A stretch of DNA of 64,000 bases, taken from CAVTOO01 sp963736355. GTDB taxonomy: Bacteria > Pseudomonadota > Alphaproteobacteria > Rhizobiales > Xanthobacteraceae. The translations under genes were made by a program, and so were the position numbers. Where the stretch lies: contig CAVTOO010000021.1 in assembly GCA_963736355.1 (NCBI GenBank), positions 62,001 through 126,000 on the forward strand, read 5' to 3'. Positions 51,345 to 60,907 of this stretch are shown piece by piece. How positions within the stretch are numbered: position 1 is the first letter of the stretch; each line of letters begins with the position of its first letter. Below the pieces are notes generated by a model. That model saw only the letters and a program-made list of their open reading frames with translations, ran no database searches and was not told the DNA's origin.

Positions 51345-52385
51345 TTACGACTTCGGCTGGAACTGTACGTTCAATTCCTTCCAGCGCTTGGCAATCGCAG
51401 CTGCCGCTTCGCCGCGGCCTGCCGCCTTCTGCTTGTCGGCCCAGACGTCAATGAAGTTCGGAAGCATGGCTTCCATCTTCTTCTGATCCGGGAAGTCCGA
51501 GAACTCGACGCCGGCCTTCTTCATCAGTTCGACGGCGTCGGTATTCGACTTGGTGATGAGTGCGAGATCGACCTTGCGCGCATCCGCCGCCGCATCGTCC
51601 AGAAGCTTGCGGACTTCCGGAGTCAGCGAGTTCCACTTCGCCAGATTGTAGGTGTTGAGATGCGAGACGATAGTGCCGAACGAGATGTTCGAACCGTACT
51701 TCGCAATCTCGTAGAGACGGTTGGTGGCGATCAGGTCCCAGGGCAGCAGCATGCAGTCGATGACCTTGCGCTGCATGGCTTCATAGAACTGACCCGGCAG
51801 CACGGTCACCGGCGTGGCGCCGAGCGCATTCAGCGCGATCGGGAAGTATTCGCCCTGGCTGCGGATTTTCTTGCCCTTCAGATCCTCCAGCGTCTTGATC
51901 GGCGTGGTGCAAAGCAGGTGGTACTCGTTGAACACGTGCTCCCACTGCGGATGGATATTGTTGGCCTTGGCCTCTTCCTGCAGCGACGGCATTTCCTTCC
52001 ACAGCGTCGGCCAGATCGTCTGGATCGACGGCACGGTCGGCATGCCGAGCGGAAGTGCGCTCAATGCGCCGAGCAGCGGCACCTTGGCCGGATAGTAGCT
52101 CGGCGTGATGGCAGCCATGTCGATCGAACCGGCGGACAGCAGATCGAGCAATTCGGCCGGTGCACCGGCGGAGCCCGCCCAGAAAATTTGGATCTGCACC
52201 TTGTTGCCGGAACGCTTGGCCACGTCCTGCGCAAACAGATCGTCGGACTGGGCAACAGGCGCCGTCTTCGGAACGGTGTGGCCCATGCGCAGGCGCACAT
52301 CCGGATAGGTCTGCGCCGATGCGCTGGCCATGTAGCCCGCGACCATCAACGACGTAAAACCAACAACCTTCAACGCTGACTTCAT
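51345..52385 (-). CDS. dctP: TRAP transporter substrate-binding protein (DctP)
   Basis: 346 residues. A signal peptide (MKSALKVVGFTSLMVAGYMA ... ASA) is followed by the mature DctP fold: RLRMGHTVPKTAPVAQSDDL, GNKVQIQIFWAGSAGAPAEL, TPIKTLEDLKGKKIRSQGEY, and MQRKVIDCMLLPWDLIATNR in the substrate-contact region. The ligand cannot be told from sequence; the neighbours suggest an organic or hydroxy acid. A good Shine-Dalgarno (GGGAGAG) precedes it. First gene of dctPMQ. Confidence 0.9.
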   Translation of the reverse strand: MKSALKVVGFTSLMVAGYMASASAQTYPDVRLRMGHTVPKTAPVAQSDDLFAQDVAKRSGNKVQIQIFWAGSAGAPAELLDLLSAGSIDMAAITPSYYPAKVPLLGALSALPLGMPTVPSIQTIWPTLWKEMPSLQEEAKANNIHPQWEHVFNEYHLLCTTPIKTLEDLKGKKIRSQGEYFPIALNALGATPVTVLPGQFYEAMQRKVIDCMLLPWDLIATNRLYEIAKYGSNISFGTIVSHLNTYNLAKWNSLTPEVRKLLDDAAADARKVDLALITKSNTDAVELMKKAGVEFSDFPDQKKMEAMLPNFIDVWADKQKAAGRGEAAAAIAKRWKELNVQFQPKS

Positions 52386-52830
52386 TTGCTTCTCTCCCTT
52401 CGAGATTCAGACGATCGATTCTTTTCGCCGATCACTGCGTGACCACCGACGTCGATCGCTTGTTGTGAATGAACCTGGTGTGGCGCTCCCATCTATGCGG
52501 GTCGGTTTTCCGAACCTCGCTGATTTATTGGGTCGCGTTTTCATCAAACGCGGCCACGATCATGATAGCATGTGATGCAGTGCAACAAATGCGCTGCCTC
52601 ACGCCAAACGCTCGAAAGACCAATAGCGTGACCTTTTGACACGGTCAAGAAATCGACGCGCGTTACACGTCGTCAGACAACTCGCGCAAACACACTGCAA
52701 TGGCCGACGGTGACGCGCCGATGCATGCCCATGAATGAGGCTCAGGTCGTCGCTTGTGTCGCGAGCTTGACAGATAGGCAGGCGCCGGTCGCATCAGAGC
52801 TGCCCCAAGCGAGAGCAAAACGCGCGACCG
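52386..52830. other. intergenic region upstream of dctP
   Basis: 445 bases without a gene. On the minus strand TTGTTG (52583-52588) and TATCAT (52562-52567) with 15 bases between are a weak promoter candidate. The near-repeat ATGATAGCATGTGATGCAG at 52562-52580 could be an operator. Nothing else stands out. Confidence 0.3.
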
Positions 52831-54561
52831 TCAGGCCTCCGCCTTGATCAAGTCTGACATGCGCTCACTGAGCATGATTGTCGGAATATTGGTGTTCGCG
52901 CACGGAATGGACGGCATCAGCGACGCATCGCAAATGCGCAGACCGGTCACTCCCCTCACCACCCCAGACGAATTCGTCACCGCCAGCGGATCGTCGTCCG
53001 CGCCCATGCGGCAACTGCCGCAAGCGTGCCAGACACCGACAATGGCCTCGTGCAGGAATTGATCCAGCGCCGCGTCGTTTGCGATCAATTCCCGGATATC
53101 GTTCGGCGCGATGAAGGTCTTGATCAGCTGACTGCGTGCAATGCCGGTATCGAGCATCTTGGCAAACACGGCCGTCTGGAAAGCGTTCCACGCTGTCGGA
53201 GCCGATACGGCCCGGACGCGATCCGAGAAGATCGTCGGAAACACTTCATGACGTACCGGGTCGAGCGCAGGATCGAGCGCCAGTTCGGCGATGGTACGGA
53301 AGGCGATCTTCATGCGCTCGTGATCGCGCCGGTCCGACAGAAGGCGAAAATCGATCAGCGGCGACTGCGATGGATCGGTGGAGCGGAGCGTAATCTCGCC
53401 TTCGGAATAAGACTTGTTGATCCACAGATAGAACGTGCCGAGCTGCGCACCGACGGCGTGCCAGGCCGTGCGCGCCAGGACTGCCATGTTGAGGTCGGCC
53501 GGCGGGCAACCATCCACGCCGGACGAAAAGCGGAAATGTGCCTGCGTATGATGTCGGTCCGTCGGGGGGAAGCGGACAGCGGGCTTCAGAAACATGCTAA
53601 TGCCGATAGCCGGGTGCTCCAGCAACCGCTTGCCGACGCCGGGCACATGCGCAACCACGGGAATGCCAAGCTTCTTCAGCTTTTCCGCATCGCCGACGCC
53701 GCTTCGCATCAGCACCGCAGGCGTGTTGATCGCGCCGGACGACACGATGGTTTGCCGCGCCTTGACCATTGCGCGCTCGCCATCGACACGGATATCGGCG
53801 CCGATGGCGCGCGTCCCGTCGAACCGGACCTTCTCCGCCATCGCGTTAGTCAGCACGGTCAGATTCGGCCGGCGGCGCACCTCGTCGGTCAGGTAGCAAA
53901 CCGCCGCCGACGATCGGACATTCTCCTCGCTCGCAGTCATTGCGACGCGTGTAATGCCGTCACCCCATTCGGCGTTCTGGTCGTCAACGAAGCGATAGCC
54001 GCGCTTGGTCAGAACATCGACGGTCGAACGCACAAACCCGGACAGTTCATTGTAAGGCTGGCGGTGGATCGCGATCGGGCCGCTATTGCCGTGCTTGTCG
54101 CCGGAGAAATCCGCATCGCTTTCGAGCTTGCGGAAGTAAGGCAGGACCTTATCCCACGACCAACCGTCCGCGCCCTGCTCGCCCCACTCATCATAATCCG
54201 CCGGAGCGCCACGATTGCCACACAGCCCGTTGATGCTCGAGCCGCCGCCCAGTACGCGCGCCTGTTCGTAACGGGCAATCTTGCGCTCACGCGGCGCATT
54301 GCCCGGCACGTCGCCGAGATAGGCTTGCAGATCGGAGAAGAAAAAGTCGCGTGTGAAAAAGGCGCGGCTCGGATAGGTCGATTTGATTTCCGGCGGCATC
54401 GACTCCGCGCTCAGATCGGGACCAACCTCGACCAGAACAACATTGACGGCCGGATTTTCGGAGAGCCGTGCGGCCAGCGTGCAGCCTGCAGAGCCGCCTC
54501 CGATGATCAGAAAATCCGCTTCACGGGCCGCAACCTCGGCCAAAGTCTTCGCATCGACCAT
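52831..54561 (-). CDS. GMC family FAD-dependent oxidoreductase
   Basis: 576 residues, glucose-methanol-choline family, acting on an alcohol. The FAD Rossmann loop is ADFLIIGGGSAGCTLAARLS, GMC signature 1 is ARVLGGGSSINGLCGNRGAP and signature 2 VSSGAINTPAVLMRSGVG. Near the C-terminus HACGSCRMGADDDPLAV contains the catalytic His, and the region CDASLMPSIPCANTNIPTIM the Asn. The substrate is unknown; the neighbours favour a hydroxy acid or alcohol taken up by the adjacent TRAP transporter. It starts 28 bases after the 2-hydroxyacid dehydrogenase, so the two are likely co-transcribed. Confidence 0.92.
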   Translation of the reverse strand: MVDAKTLAEVAAREADFLIIGGGSAGCTLAARLSENPAVNVVLVEVGPDLSAESMPPEIKSTYPSRAFFTRDFFFSDLQAYLGDVPGNAPRERKIARYEQARVLGGGSSINGLCGNRGAPADYDEWGEQGADGWSWDKVLPYFRKLESDADFSGDKHGNSGPIAIHRQPYNELSGFVRSTVDVLTKRGYRFVDDQNAEWGDGITRVAMTASEENVRSSAAVCYLTDEVRRRPNLTVLTNAMAEKVRFDGTRAIGADIRVDGERAMVKARQTIVSSGAINTPAVLMRSGVGDAEKLKKLGIPVVAHVPGVGKRLLEHPAIGISMFLKPAVRFPPTDRHHTQAHFRFSSGVDGCPPADLNMAVLARTAWHAVGAQLGTFYLWINKSYSEGEITLRSTDPSQSPLIDFRLLSDRRDHERMKIAFRTIAELALDPALDPVRHEVFPTIFSDRVRAVSAPTAWNAFQTAVFAKMLDTGIARSQLIKTFIAPNDIRELIANDAALDQFLHEAIVGVWHACGSCRMGADDDPLAVTNSSGVVRGVTGLRICDASLMPSIPCANTNIPTIMLSERMSDLIKAEA

Positions 54562-54589
54562 TTTGCCAGTCCGGTTGTTCGGATTCTTC

Positions 54590-55519
54590 TTACAGCTTGG
54601 TTGCGTCCGTGAATTCGCGGCCTTCGAGGAAGGCGTGAATGTCGCTCTTCACACGCCCGATCATGCCGATGCGCCCTTCCCGCGTCACCGCGGCGCAATG
54701 CGGCTGCAGCACGGCGTTGTCGAGCGCGAAGAAGCGCGGATCGGGATTTGGCTCGTTCTCGAACACGTCGAGGCCCGCGCCCCAGATCACATTATTCTGC
54801 AGCGCCTTGATCAGGTCTTCTTCCACGACCACCGCGCCGCGCGCGATGTTGACCAGCACGCCGTCCGGCCCGATCTTCTTCAGCACGTCGGCATTGACGA
54901 TACCGCGCGTCTGCGGCGTCACGGCGCACGCCAGAATCAGCACGTCGGATTTTTCCGCCAGCTCCGCGACGGTCGGCACGTATCCGTATTCGACGTTCTT
55001 CTTATTCGGGCCGGTATAGAGCACGGTCATGCCGACGCCCTTGCAGCTGTCGGCGATCGTCTTGCCGATGCGGCCGAGCCCGACGATGCCCGCCGTCTTG
55101 CCGCGGATACGGCGCGTCGGGGCATTGCGCTCCTTGGCCCACTTTCCTTCACGCACGAACTTGTCGGCCTGCGGCGTGCGCCGCATTGCAGCATACATCA
55201 GCGCAATGGCCTGGTCGGCGGTGTCGGGCGTCACCACATCAGGCGTGTAGGATACCTTGATGCCGCGCTTCGCCATCGCCGGCAGGTCGATCTTGTCGAG
55301 ACCTGCGCCCTGGTTGGCGATGAGCTTGAGGTCGGGCAACGCGTCGACAATGGCATCGGTCACGCCGTGAATGGCCATAGTGACAGCGATCTTGCTGCCC
55401 GGGCGCTTGCCCTGTTCCGGTTTGAACTCGACGAGATTGAAGTCTTCCGCGAGAGCTGCACGCAGATCCGGAGGAATGAACGAGACAACAAGAACCTCAG
55501 GCTTCGTTCCGGACGACAT
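54590..55519 (-). CDS. D-isomer-specific 2-hydroxyacid dehydrogenase
   Basis: 309 residues. The nucleotide fold is GKTAGIVGLGRIGKTIADSC. Catalytic residues are Arg in LVNIARGAVVVEEDL, Glu in LDVFENEPNPDPRF and His in LQPHCAAVTREGRIGM. The short N-terminal domain and NQGAGLDKID point to the hydroxypyruvate/glyoxylate reductase-like branch. ATG 55517-55519 (MSSGTKPEVLVVSF) was preferred over a TTG two codons earlier. Divergent from the dehydratase genes across a 186-base shared promoter region. Confidence 0.9.
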   Translation of the reverse strand: MSSGTKPEVLVVSFIPPDLRAALAEDFNLVEFKPEQGKRPGSKIAVTMAIHGVTDAIVDALPDLKLIANQGAGLDKIDLPAMAKRGIKVSYTPDVVTPDTADQAIALMYAAMRRTPQADKFVREGKWAKERNAPTRRIRGKTAGIVGLGRIGKTIADSCKGVGMTVLYTGPNKKNVEYGYVPTVAELAEKSDVLILACAVTPQTRGIVNADVLKKIGPDGVLVNIARGAVVVEEDLIKALQNNVIWGAGLDVFENEPNPDPRFFALDNAVLQPHCAAVTREGRIGMIGRVKSDIHAFLEGREFTDATKL

Positions 55520-55705
55520 CGGCAAGCTCCCTAACGCGATTGTTTTTATGTCTACGGATTGGACCGTGAAACAGGATGGGTGCCAGCAGAAACGGCGGTT
55601 GCCAAGCTGGCGGCTGTTTTATACGTTCTAAAAGGTGAAAAGGCCAGTGAATGGGACTGAAGGCTTTGTCCCACCTCCCATTCAAAAAGTAGCGGGGTAA
55701 CGTCC

Positions 55706-56575
55706 TTGTCGATTTCCTACGAGACAATTCGCGACGTCACGGCGGGGCTCTATGAGCGCTCGCTGCGCAAGATCCCCGAGGATACCAAGCAGGCTTTGCG
55801 CGTTGCACGCGACGCGGAAACCAACGAGCTTGCGAAGAAGACGCTGACCTTTCTGCTGCACAGCGCCGAAGCCGCCGAGACCAAGAAGTTCTATGTGTGC
55901 TCGGACAACGGCATTCCTGTCTACTTTGTCAGGCTCGGGACAAATGCCCGCATCGACGGCAGCATCAAGAAGGCAATCAAGGACGGTTTCGCGCAACTCG
56001 TCGAAACCATCAGCCCGCCGCTGATGAAACATGTCACCAATCCGCTGACGCTAGAGCGCGGCTACGCCGGCAAGGATATGCCGGCGATCTCCTTCGACAT
56101 GATCGACGATGCCGATTATGTCGAGATCGTCTGCTCGCCCAAGGCGCTGGGTTCCGGCCGCTGGGCCGATCTCGAAATCTTCTCGTTCCCCTCCCTTGAG
56201 GAAATCGAGAAGTACATCATGGAAGTCGTGATGCGGGCAGGCTCCCAGCACTGCCCGCCGGTTACGATCGGCGTCGGAATCGGCGGCACGTTCGACTACG
56301 CCGCCAAGATGGCCAAGGAAGCCTCGATACGCCCTTACGGCCAGACCAATCCCGAGCCGATCCTTGCGGCGATGGAAGAGCGCCTGCTGAAAGCCGTGAA
56401 CAAGACCGGCTTCGGGCCGATGGGCACGGGCGGCGACACCACCGCGCTCGCGGTCAACGTCAACTATGCTTCCGGCCATGGCTTCACGCCGGTGGCGGTC
56501 TGCTTCAACTGCTGGATCAACCGCCGTCTCGGCGCTCGCATCAATAATGCGGGCGAGATCACGTACTTTGAGTGA
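55706..56575 (+). CDS. class I fumarate hydratase / L(+)-tartrate dehydratase-type alpha subunit
   Basis: 289 residues. Iron-sulfur hydro-lyase alpha domain: TTG start MSISYETIRDVTAGLYERSL. Likely cluster cysteines are in KFYVCSDNGIPVYF, AGSQHCPPVTIGVGIGGTFD and PVAVCFNCWINRRLGA. Separate alpha and beta genes are typical of tartrate dehydratase, archaeal-type fumarase and mesaconase relatives. The substrate cannot be fixed from sequence. It is first of three plus-strand genes and 10 bases before the beta gene. Confidence 0.88.
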   Translation: MSISYETIRDVTAGLYERSLRKIPEDTKQALRVARDAETNELAKKTLTFLLHSAEAAETKKFYVCSDNGIPVYFVRLGTNARIDGSIKKAIKDGFAQLVETISPPLMKHVTNPLTLERGYAGKDMPAISFDMIDDADYVEIVCSPKALGSGRWADLEIFSFPSLEEIEKYIMEVVMRAGSQHCPPVTIGVGIGGTFDYAAKMAKEASIRPYGQTNPEPILAAMEERLLKAVNKTGFGPMGTGGDTTALAVNVNYASGHGFTPVAVCFNCWINRRLGARINNAGEITYFE

Positions 56576-56585
56576 GGGGATAAAG

Positions 56586-57240
56586 ATGGTCACAACGCAT
56601 CACCTCACCTTCCCGCCCAAGGAAGAAGACATCCGCAAGCTCAAGGCCGGCGATATCGTCTTCATCACCGGCGAAGTCACGAGCGGTGCCGGCCTGCCGA
56701 CGCTGGAGCGCATTCGCGGCCTGCTCGATCGCGGCGAAAAACTGCCGGTCGATTTGCGCCATGGCAGCCTGATCCATGTGCCGAGCTATTCGCGCCAGAA
56801 GGCCGACGGCACGTATGAAATTCTCTACGTCAATCCGACGACCTCAACGCGCTTCAACGCCTACATGCCCGGCCTCATTCGCGACCTGAAGCTGCGTGTC
56901 ACCGGAGGCAAGGGCGGGCTCAATGCCGAAGCGACCAAGGCGATGAAGGAAGTCGGCTGCGTCTATCTCGCCTTCCCCGGCGGCGGCGCCACGATCCTGT
57001 CTGCGGCGGTCAAGGGCGTGAAGTCGCTCTACTGGGACGATCTGATCTTCCAGTACCGGCTTGTGACCATGCAGGTGGAAAATCTCGGCCCGCTCACCGT
57101 CGGCATCGATTCCCACGGCACCAGCCTCTACGACGATCTCGCCGAAAGCGCCGAGAAGCGTTTACCGGAAATCCTCGAAGGCCTGCGCAAGGACCGTGAA
57201 GCCTCCGGCGCACCTGGCAGCAAGCACTCAGGAGCGAAAG
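56586..57240 (+). CDS. class I fumarate hydratase / tartrate dehydratase-type beta subunit, stop lost in this sequence
   Basis: About 218 residues, the swivelling beta domain. MVTTHHLTFPPKEEDIRKLK, GDIVFITGEVTSGAGLPTLE, the catalytic-face block LYVNPTTSTRFNAYMPGLIR, LRVTGGKGGL and YLAFPGGGATILSAAVKGVK are all clear. The literal frame lacks a stop and runs into the next gene's region until 57494. A missing base just before 57242, where AGGAGCGAAAGC precedes the next start, most simply explains this, so the end is approximate. Works with the alpha subunit just upstream. Confidence 0.85.
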
Positions 57241-57241
57241 C

Positions 57242-58077
57242 GTGCCTGTCGTTCAAACCAAGCCGGGCGCACCCGCTATCTTCTCGCCGATACGGACGCC
57301 GGCGAAACATCCGATCGCGTCGCAGCCATTCTCGTTCACGGCTCTGGCGGACGCGCGGAAGTGTGGCAACCGGTCATGAACATGTTCCGGCGCATCCGCC
57401 CGATCGCGGTCGACATGCCCGGCCATGGCGAGAGCGAAGGCGATTTGTGCAACAGCGTCGAGGAAGCAGCAGCTTTCATCGAAGATTTTCGTAAAGCGCT
57501 CAAGCTCGACCGTGTCGTGGTCATCGGTCATTCGCTCGGCGGCGCTTTCGCGCAACATTATGCCTACGCTTATCCGCAAGCCTGCCACGCGGTGGTTATT
57601 TCCAATTCGGGATTGAGCTTCGTCGGTAATATCGACCGTATCAAGAAGGTCGAGAACGACTGGGAAGGCTGTATCGACTATTACGCGCTGGGCCAGGTGT
57701 CGCGTAAAGCCTCGCCGCAGGTGCTGGCGGCGTCCTACGAAATGGTGCGCCAGCGCGATCCGGTGATCCTGCGTCACGACCTCATGCAATGCCGCGGCTG
57801 GACCTCACGCGACTGGATCGCCAGCGTGGAGACGCCGGCGCTTATCGTCTCGGCTTTTGAGGATCAAATGACGCCGCTCGACCGCGCCATGGAGCTCTAC
57901 AATCTGATGCCCAAGGCACAGATGTGCATTATCAGCCCCTGCGGACATTCACCTGTTCTGGAACACCCGATGAGATTCGTCGCGGCGGTGGATTCTTTCG
58001 TCGAGGAACTGACGCCGGGCGTCATCGAGAAAGCCGTGGCGGCAACCTACAAGAGCGCTGCCGAGGCCGTCGCCTGA
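57242..58077 (+). CDS. alpha/beta hydrolase (one missing base near N-terminus)
   Basis: About 278 residues. The oxyanion loop is AAILVHGSGGRAEVW, the nucleophile elbow VVIGHSLGGAFAQHYAYAYP (Ser), the acid lies near LIVSAFEDQMTPLD and the His in CIISPCGHSPVLEHP. A GTG at 57242 after an AGGAG ribosome-binding site would read VPVVQTKPGA, but the body continues one frame over from TRYLLADTDAGETSD; one missing base near 57278 reconciles them and fits the 836-base length. Substrate unknown; an ester or lactone of the pathway acid is possible. Confidence 0.8.
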
Positions 58078-58114
58078 CGTAACCGTAAACGCCGATCTGA
58101 ACGGCGCTCGACAA

Positions 58115-58858
58115 TTACTTCAACTGCACATCAAGCCGCACGACATCGCCGCGATAGACGCCAATGCCGGCAAAAACGAGACATCCGCTGTCGTCAACGG
58201 CGGAGCGATGCACGATCGCGACCGGCGCGTTGAGCGGAATTGACAGCAGATTGGCGGTTTCGCTGTCGGCGGTACCGATAGTCAGCGTCTGCCGCGCGTC
58301 CTTGATTTTCACACCGGCGACTTCCGCGATGAGGCGCATGGACGTGCGCGTCCGCAGCGCTTCCTCGGAAATGCGCGCTCGCAGACGCTGATCGATATAG
58401 GCATCGGCGATCAGGTAGGCCTCTCCGTCGCGCAGATGGCGGCGGCGCAGATGCCAGTAGGATGGTGCTTGCGTGCCAATATCGTGCATGCGCCCATGCA
58501 GCTCGGCATCATCCTCCTGCGACACAACCTCGATATCCGCGTTGGGCCGCGCACTCAAAAGCCCGGACCAGTCGCTCTCCACGGTGCACCACAATTTCTG
58601 CTGCGGCCGATAGATGACGAAGGTGCCCTTGGCGCGGAAGCGCTCGATCAGTCCCTCGCCTTCCAGAATGGTCAGCGCCTGACGGATGGTCGCACGCGCC
58701 ACGGAGAATTCCGCCGCCAGCGCGTCGACGGTCGGGATCTGTTGGCCAACATGCCAAAAGCCGGTTTCGATCCGCCGCCGGAACAAGGTTGCAAGCTGGA
58801 TATAGCGTGAGATCGCACTGCGGTCGAAATCGATGACCGTGTTGGTCGCCTGCACCAT
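58115..58858 (-). CDS. GntR family transcriptional regulator with UTRA domain
   Basis: 247 residues. Winged helix-turn-helix at residues about 10-75 (IQLATLFRRRIETGFWHVGQ, IPTVDALAAEFSVARATIRQ, ALTILEGEGLIERFRAKGTF) followed by a UTRA ligand-binding domain (YWHLRRRHLRDGEAYLIADA ... VFAGIGVYRGDVVRLDVQLK). HutC-subfamily members bind small metabolites and repress adjacent operons. ATG 58856-58858 was preferred over a GTG at 58867. It follows the enoyl-CoA hydratase on the same strand, with a palindrome-bearing gap between. Confidence 0.9.
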   Translation of the reverse strand: MVQATNTVIDFDRSAISRYIQLATLFRRRIETGFWHVGQQIPTVDALAAEFSVARATIRQALTILEGEGLIERFRAKGTFVIYRPQQKLWCTVESDWSGLLSARPNADIEVVSQEDDAELHGRMHDIGTQAPSYWHLRRRHLRDGEAYLIADAYIDQRLRARISEEALRTRTSMRLIAEVAGVKIKDARQTLTIGTADSETANLLSIPLNAPVAIVHRSAVDDSGCLVFAGIGVYRGDVVRLDVQLK

Positions 58859-58948
58859 GGCCGTCACCCCAATACCCGTTCGGCGGGCTTCCCCGCCGGG
58901 TACGTATACAGTATCACAATAGTGCCCACCACCGGGTGGGCAAAAACT
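58859..58948 (-). promoter_or_regulatory. candidate operator/promoter of the GntR gene
   Basis: The 90-base gap holds TACGTATACAGTATCACAAT with a GTATAC palindrome (58904-58909), similar in style to GntR operators. It also holds a perfect hairpin GCCCACC/GGTGGGC (58924-58930/58935-58941) with a 4-base loop just after the upstream gene's stop. Confidence 0.45.
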
Positions 58949-59725
58949 TCAGCGACCTTTAAAGACCGGCTTGCGTTTTTCCACGAAGGCGCGCTGCGCC
59001 TCCTTGGTATCCTCGGTCTTGGACAACTCCACGGTCACCGTCTGCTCGAAACGATAGGCGTCGCGCGTCGGCATTGCTTCCACGGTCCCGAAGGCCCGCT
59101 TGACCAGCCGCACGGCCACGGGGCTCTTGGCGGCGATGGCGGTCGCGATCTCCATGGCCTTCGGCATCAGCTGGTCGGCCGGCACGCAGGCCGAGGCCAC
59201 GCCGCGGCGCTCAAGTTCTGCTCCCGTTACACGACGGCTGGTGAAATAGATTTCGCGCGCCACCGAGCGACCGAAATGCTCGCTCAGAAACTTGGCGCCG
59301 CCCGCCAGTCCGACATCCAGTTCTGGCATGGAAAAGAATGCGTTCTCCGAGACAATGATGATGTCGGCGGAGAGCGCCAGCACGGCGCCCGCTCCCATCG
59401 CCGCGCCATTGACGGCGGCGATGACTGGTTTCTCGCAATCGCGCACGGCGTAGAAGAATTCGCGCGTGATGCGATTGTTGCGGCGATAGGCGCCGGTCTT
59501 TGCCGCGACGTCGCCGCGCTCCTTGATGTCGGCGCCGGCCGAAAACACCTTTCCGGCGGCGGCCAGAATCACCACGCGAACGTCGTCGCGGTCGCTGAGT
59601 TCATCGAAAACTTCGATCAGCCGCTCGCGGATGCCCGCGTTCTGCGCGTTGACCGGAGGCCGGTCGAGCGTCACCACGGCGATACCTTCGTTGACATCCA
59701 GACGGACGGTTTCGGCTTCGGTCAT
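58949..59725 (-). CDS. enoyl-CoA hydratase/isomerase family protein
   Basis: 258 residues, crotonase fold. The oxyanion-hole blocks are GKVFSAGADIKERGD (near residue 60) and AAVNGAAMGAGAVLALSADI. The catalytic region FFSMPELDVGLAGGAKFLSE retains Glu at MPE, while the first acidic position is less clear. It ends KRKPVFKGR. It may hydrate a CoA-activated intermediate, though no CoA ligase or transferase is visible in the window. It follows the ABC substrate-binding gene on the minus strand. Confidence 0.88.
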   Translation of the reverse strand: MTEAETVRLDVNEGIAVVTLDRPPVNAQNAGIRERLIEVFDELSDRDDVRVVILAAAGKVFSAGADIKERGDVAAKTGAYRRNNRITREFFYAVRDCEKPVIAAVNGAAMGAGAVLALSADIIIVSENAFFSMPELDVGLAGGAKFLSEHFGRSVAREIYFTSRRVTGAELERRGVASACVPADQLMPKAMEIATAIAAKSPVAVRLVKRAFGTVEAMPTRDAYRFEQTVTVELSKTEDTKEAQRAFVEKRKPVFKGR

Positions 59726-59761
59726 TTCGGCATTTAATCCTAAAAGTGATCACAGCGAAAG

Positions 59762-59787
59762 GCAGCATGGGCCTTCGCCCATGCTGC
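59762..59787 (-). terminator. strong hairpin between ABC binding-protein gene and enoyl-CoA hydratase gene
   Basis: Perfect 11-bp stem GCAGCATGGGC/GCCCATGCTGC (59762-59772/59777-59787) with a CTTC/GAAG tetraloop, followed on the minus strand by CTTTCG. Located 44 bases after the binding-protein stop; probably limits read-through or protects the 3' end. Confidence 0.6.
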
Positions 59788-59830
59788 TTATCATGCCGCC
59801 ACGGAGGTCCGTGACGTTATTTTTCAGTTC

Positions 59831-60907
59831 CTATTTCTTCCAGTTCTTGGCGCGCTGTTCCATTTCGGCAAGGTTGAAATCGTTGGCGCCCTTGGTGAAC
59901 TCGTTGGTGAGGATGTTGTTGGCGTCAACCTTGTCCTTGATCTCGCCCTCGGCGTGCAGCAGATCGATGAACGCCTGGATTTCCTTCGGGTTGATCGCGC
60001 CATATTCCTTCACGGGACGCTTCGAGATGTCCCAGGAATGCGACACGAAGCGCAGCGCGGCGGCGCCCTTGGTCAGGGCCTCCTGCTCCGATCCCGGCAG
60101 CTTGCCGTCGGGATTGATCTCCCAGTACATCTTCAGCGCCGCTTCCGGGTTGTTGAGGATGAACACCGTCGCCTTGGCGATGGCGCGGTTGAAGCCCTGC
60201 AGCGCCGCCTTCTTTTCCGCAATCACCTTGTCGGTTGCGAAGAAGCCGCCATTGCCGACATCGCCGATCGTCGGATGCTGGATATAGCGCAGCTTCTTGC
60301 CGATGGCCTCGTAGTCGGCATAGACCGCATCCCAGAACGACAGCACGTCGATCTGCTTGGACTCCAGCGCCGCGAGCGGCTGCGCGCCGACATTGACCGG
60401 CACGAAGGTCAGCGAATTGGGATCGACACCGCCGGCCTTGGCGACCGACTTGGCGAAGAACATGCCGGGGCTCGCCATATTGACGAGGCCGATCTTCTTG
60501 CCGGCGAGATCCTTCGGCTCCTTGATCGGCGAGTCCGGCTCGACGGCGAGGAAGAAGCTCGACCGCGTAAACGTCTGGTAGATGAACCGGCCGCGCACGC
60601 CCTGCACATAGGCGGCGATCAGCGGCTGCCAGACGATGTGGGCGATGTCGGCGTCGCCATTGGCAACAAGCTGCACCGTCAACGGGCCGCCGCGGCCATA
60701 GCGCGTTTCCACGTCGAGCTTTTCTTCCTTGAAGAAGCCTGCCTTGTCGGCGACGTAGACCGGCAGATAGACGACGTTCGGCACGCTGCCGGCGCCGATG
60801 AAGACCAGTTTGGTCTGGGCTTCTGCCGGAGCGGAGCCAAAACCAAGGCTGGCCGCGATCGACACCGCCGCGGCAGCCATCACACTCTTCCAACGCATCA
60901 TTTTCAT
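59831..60907 (-). CDS. ABC transporter substrate-binding protein (SsuA/THI5/NMT1-like)
   Basis: 358 residues. A signal peptide (MKMMRWKSVMAAAAVSIAAS ... AEA) precedes the mature QTKLVFIGAGSVPNVVYLPV. The two-lobe fold is typical of nitrate/sulfonate/pyrimidine-precursor binding proteins: YVADKAGFFKEEKLDVETRY, QLVANGDADIAHIVWQPLIA, LAGKKIGLVNMASPGMFFAK and LESKQIDVLSFWDAVYADYE. The ligand is not determinable. It starts 89 bases after the permease gene. No frame break. Confidence 0.9.
   Translation of the reverse strand: MKMMRWKSVMAAAAVSIAASLGFGSAPAEAQTKLVFIGAGSVPNVVYLPVYVADKAGFFKEEKLDVETRYGRGGPLTVQLVANGDADIAHIVWQPLIAAYVQGVRGRFIYQTFTRSSFFLAVEPDSPIKEPKDLAGKKIGLVNMASPGMFFAKSVAKAGGVDPNSLTFVPVNVGAQPLAALESKQIDVLSFWDAVYADYEAIGKKLRYIQHPTIGDVGNGGFFATDKVIAEKKAALQGFNRAIAKATVFILNNPEAALKMYWEINPDGKLPGSEQEALTKGAAALRFVSHSWDISKRPVKEYGAINPKEIQAFIDLLHAEGEIKDKVDANNILTNEFTKGANDFNLAEMEQRAKNWKK

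Noticed and set aside
56466..57494. Apparent fusion of dehydratase beta subunit with downstream sequence
   Set aside because: Residues after about 57240 are out-of-frame hydrolase sequence, Arg-rich and without domain similarity.
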